A DNA stretch of 64,000 nucleotides from Aeromicrobium yanjiei (GTDB lineage Bacteria > Actinomycetota > Actinomycetes > Propionibacteriales > Nocardioidaceae), in the NCBI RefSeq assembly GCF_009649075.1, contig NZ_CP045737.1, positions 1,984,001 through 2,048,000 of the forward strand, read 5' to 3'. Positions 58,126 to 64,000 of this stretch are shown here, piece after piece. The position numbers and the translations under genes are program-made. Below the pieces are notes generated by a model, which had not been told where the DNA came from, made no database searches, and worked only from the letters and a program-made list of their open reading frames with translations. The stretch's first letter is position 1, and the number at the start of each line of letters is the position of its first letter.

Positions 58126-58958
58126 TCACGACCCTACAAGGTCGGCGTTGACGCGAGCCGCAGAATCGCGGAGGCCCTGCACGTCCGGTCCTGCGGCGAG
58201 CACACCGCGCGACGTCGACGCGATGACGTTGTCCAGGACCCCGCCGAACAGGCGCCGGATGTCGTCCGGAGTGCCGCCCTGGGCGCCGAGCCCTGGCACC
58301 AGCAGCGGCCCGTTGATCGCGAGGTCCTCGTCCGCCTCGCCGATCGTCGCGCCCACGACCGCACCGTACGCGCCCATCGGCGTGGCCCCGGCATTGAGCT
58401 CGGCGAGCTGGCGCAGGATCCCGCCCGCAACGGTCTCCCCCGACGCACCGCCCGCGGCGTCGGGTCGCAGGGCGTGCTGCACCTCGGGGCCTTCGGGGTT
58501 GGAGGTCAGCGCGAGGACGAACACCCCCGCGTCGTTCTTCTCGGCCACCTCGAAGAACGGCGCGAGCGAGCCGAAGCCGAGATACGGGCTGACCGTGATC
58601 GCATCGGCCGCCATCGGGGCGTCGTCGTCGAGGTACGCATCGGCGTACGCCTGGGCGGTCGAGCCGATGTCGCCGCGCTTGACGTCGAGCACGACCAGCG
58701 AGCCCGTGTGCCGCAGGTCCTCGATCGTGCGCTCCAGCACGACCACTCCCCTGGCGCCGAAGCGCTCGAAGAAGGCTGACTGCGGCTTGACGAACGCGAC
58801 CCGGCCCGCGAACGCCTCGACGCACGTGCTGGCGAAGCGGTCCAGGCCCTCGACGGAGTCGGGCAGCCCCCACTGCTCGAGCAGCGACGGGTGCGGGTCG
58901 ATGCCGACGCAGGCAGGACCGTACGCCTGCATCGCGACCCGCGCGCGGGACCCGAAGC

Positions 58959-58962
<4 letters not shown>
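58126..58962 (-). CDS. pyrF: orotidine 5'-phosphate decarboxylase, type 2
   Basis: A 278-aa OMP decarboxylase of the long, actinobacterial type, producing UMP. Signatures: [28 protein letters not shown], and the catalytic [15 protein letters not shown]. It overlaps carB by ATGA at 58959-58962 and is the last gene of the pyrC-carA-carB-pyrF run. Confidence 0.96.
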
Positions 58963-62278
<3,316 letters not shown>

Positions 62279-62279
<1 letters not shown>

Positions 62280-63397
62280 CAGGCCTCCACCTTCGCTGCG
62301 TTCATGAGGTCGACGAACCGGTCGAACAGGTAGGCCGCGTCGTGCGGACCGGCTCCTGCCTCCGGGTGGTACTGCACGCTGAACGCCGGGGCGTCGAGCA
62401 GCGCGAGGCCCTCGACGACCTGGTCGTTGAGCCCGACGTGGGTCACGCGGGCCGGGCCGTACGGCGTGTCGAACGAGCCCTCGAGGGGTGCGTCGACCGC
62501 GAAGCCGTGGTTGTGGCTCGTGATCTCGACCCGTCCGGTCGTGAGGTCCTGGACCGGCTGGTTGATGCCGCGGTGGCCGTACTTGAGCTTGTAGGTGCCG
62601 CGGCCGAGCGCGCGGCCGAACATCTGGTTGCCGAAGCAGATGCCGAAGAAGGGCATCCGCCGCTCGAGCACCTGCTGCAGCAGGGCCACGACGTCACCGG
62701 CGGCGGCCGGGTCGCCGGGGCCGTTGGACATGAAGACGCCGTCCGGCGACACCGCCAGGACGTCGTCGATCGTCGCGGTGGCCGGGAGCACGTGGACCTC
62801 GACACCGCGCTCGGACATGCGCCGCGGCGTCATGCCCTTGATGCCAAGATCGATCGCCGCGACCGTGAGCCGCTTCTCCCCCACCGCCGGGACGACGTAC
62901 GCCTCGGTCGTGGAGACCTCGCCGGCCAGGTTCGCGCCGGCCATGCTGGGCGCCGAGCGGACCGCGTCCAGCAGGGCGTCCACGTCGGTCGAGACCGAGC
63001 TGATGCCGGCCCGCATCGCGCCGGCCTCGCGGAGGTGCCGGGTCAGGGCCCGGGTGTCGACGCCGCTGATGCCGACGACGCCCTGACGGTCCAGCTCGTC
63101 CGCGAGCGGGTGCGTCGAGCGCCAGTTGCTCGGCACGCGGGCAGGATCGCGCACGACGTAGCCCGCGACCCAGATCTTGGACGACTCGTGGTCCTCGCCG
63201 TTCACGCCGGTGTTGCCGATGTGGGGAGCGGTCATCGCCACGATCTGGCGGCGGTACGACGGATCGGTCAGCGTCTCCTGGTAGCCGGTCATGCCGGTGT
63301 TGAAGACGATCTCGCCGACGGTCTCGCCGACGGCTCCGTACGACTCGCCGCGGAACACGCGGCCGTCCTCGAGCACGAGGATCGCGTCGGTCGTCAT
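62279..63397 (-). CDS. carA: carbamoyl-phosphate synthase small chain
   Basis: A 372-aa glutaminase subunit. The N-terminal CPSase domain begins [18 protein letters not shown]. The class I glutaminase has the catalytic Cys in [15 protein letters not shown] and the His-Glu pair in [16 protein letters not shown] replaces the common LGHQ/LGNQ form. It overlaps pyrC by ATGA. The membrane-protein gene that separates pyrC and carA in Mtb (Rv1382) is absent. Confidence 0.97.
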
Positions 63398-64000
63398 GAG
63401 GTCACACCTTTCACGAGTGCTCGGTCCTGGACGGTCGGCCTGCCACGCAGGAAGGTCGCCACGACCTCGCCGGGCAGGGTCAGTCCGGCGTACGGGTTGT
63501 TGCGCGACAGCGATGCCGTGTCGCGCGGATCGATGGTGCGGGACGCGTCGGGGTCGACGAGCACCAGGTTGGCCGGCTCACCGACGGCGAGGGGGCGGCC
63601 CTGGTTGGTGACCCGGCCGATCTCGGCGGGCTTGGTCGACATCGCGGTCGCCACCTGCTCCCAGCTGAGGCGGCCGGTGTCGACCATCGTCTGCTGGACG
63701 ACCGACAGCGCGGTCTCCAGGCCCAGCATCCCGAAGGCTGCTGCCGACCACTCGCACTCCTTGTCCTCCATCGGGTGCGGGGCGTGATCGGTCGCCACGA
63801 TGTCGATCGTGCCGTCGGCCAGTCCCTCGCGGACCGCCTCGACGTCGTCGTTCGAGCGCAGCGGCGGGTTGACCTTGTAGATCGGGTCGTAGCTGCGCAC
63901 CAGGTCGTCGCTGAGCAGCAGGTGGTGCGGGGTGACCTCGGCGGTCACGTCGATGCCGCGGCTCTTGGCCCAGCGGACGATTTCGACCGATCCGCGGGTC
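63394..64000 (-). CDS. pyrC: dihydroorotase, N-terminus off window
   Basis: The C-terminal ~202 residues are present. The metal-ligand segments [11 protein letters not shown] and [18 protein letters not shown] are seen, then the usual C-terminal segment [16 protein letters not shown]. It belongs to the class I PyrC family, which closes carbamoyl-aspartate to dihydroorotate. The N-terminal HxH metal site lies beyond 64000. Confidence 0.96.
   Translation of the reverse strand, partial: TRGSVEIVRWAKSRGIDVTAEVTPHHLLLSDDLVRSYDPIYKVNPPLRSNDDVEAVREGLADGTIDIVATDHAPHPMEDKECEWSAAAFGMLGLETALSVVQQTMVDTGRLSWEQVATAMSTKPAEIGRVTNQGRPLAVGEPANLVLVDPDASRTIDPRDTASLSRNNPYAGLTLPGEVVATFLRGRPTVQDRALVKGVTS

Overview
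The window is high-G+C DNA from an actinobacterium. Gene order, the mIHF and SteA homologues, the long HisG, the bifunctional RibBA, and a 23S rRNA of about 3.1 kb point to that phylum. The overall look suggests Propionibacteriales/Nocardioidaceae, possibly Aeromicrobium-like; the genus is an inference and was not tested. Two long blocks follow, in inverted orientation, the order remembered from Mycobacterium tuberculosis: infC-rpmI-rplT-tsnR-pheST-argCJBDFR-H-mpg-tyrS-(TPR)-(HAD)-tlyA-nadK-recN-steA (around Rv1641-Rv1697) and pyrC-carAB-pyrF-mihF-gmk-rpoZ-coaBC-metK-priA-fmt-rsmB-rpe-ribDEBAH (around Rv1381-Rv1416). Nearly all genes lie on the minus strand, and many neighbours are coupled by ATGA, GTGA or TGATG overlaps.

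Layout from left to right. 1-6652: steA (partial), recN, nadK, tlyA, a 66-aa protein, a HAD phosphatase, an SSB-like protein and a TPR protein, all minus. 6750-12460: a complete minus-strand rRNA operon (two promoters, boxA, 16S, spacer, 23S, 5S, terminator) placed between the TPR gene and tyrS. 12512-20707: tyrS, two universal stress proteins around a FrnE-like DsbA protein, a tctCBA tripartite tricarboxylate transporter operon, and a divergent CitA/CitB-type two-component system. 20720-30750: a 3-methyladenine glycosylase, a lipoprotein cyclophilin, then an eight-gene arginine operon transcribed argG-C-J-B-D-F-R-H. 30813-39106: a DUF2207-like membrane protein, a 21-bp tandem-repeat array, pheST, an orphan PAS histidine kinase, an rRNA methyltransferase, and infC-rpmI-rplT. 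39420-44606: an ACT-GNAT acetyltransferase, two secreted proteins, an SseB-like and a PH-like protein, hisG and hisE. 44630-48250: the riboflavin operon ribD-E-BA-H behind an FMN riboswitch. 48269-64000: rpe, a TetR regulator, rsmB, fmt, a helicase-degenerate priA, metK, coaBC, rpoZ, gmk, mihF, a lipoprotein, pyrF, carB, carA and pyrC (partial).

Most of the window is housekeeping: translation, nucleotide, arginine, histidine and riboflavin synthesis, and DNA repair. I found no CRISPR array, insertion sequence, prophage, integrase or tRNA gene, and no convincing new multi-gene system. The observations most worth checking are the phase-perfect 21-bp array between pheT and the DUF2207 gene, an E. 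coli-type argG at the head of the arginine operon behind an 18-bp ARG-box-like palindrome, a long palindromic repeat beside argH, a non-canonical ATC start for infC behind a structured leader, and a hairpin overlapping the ribosome-binding site of the SSB-like gene.
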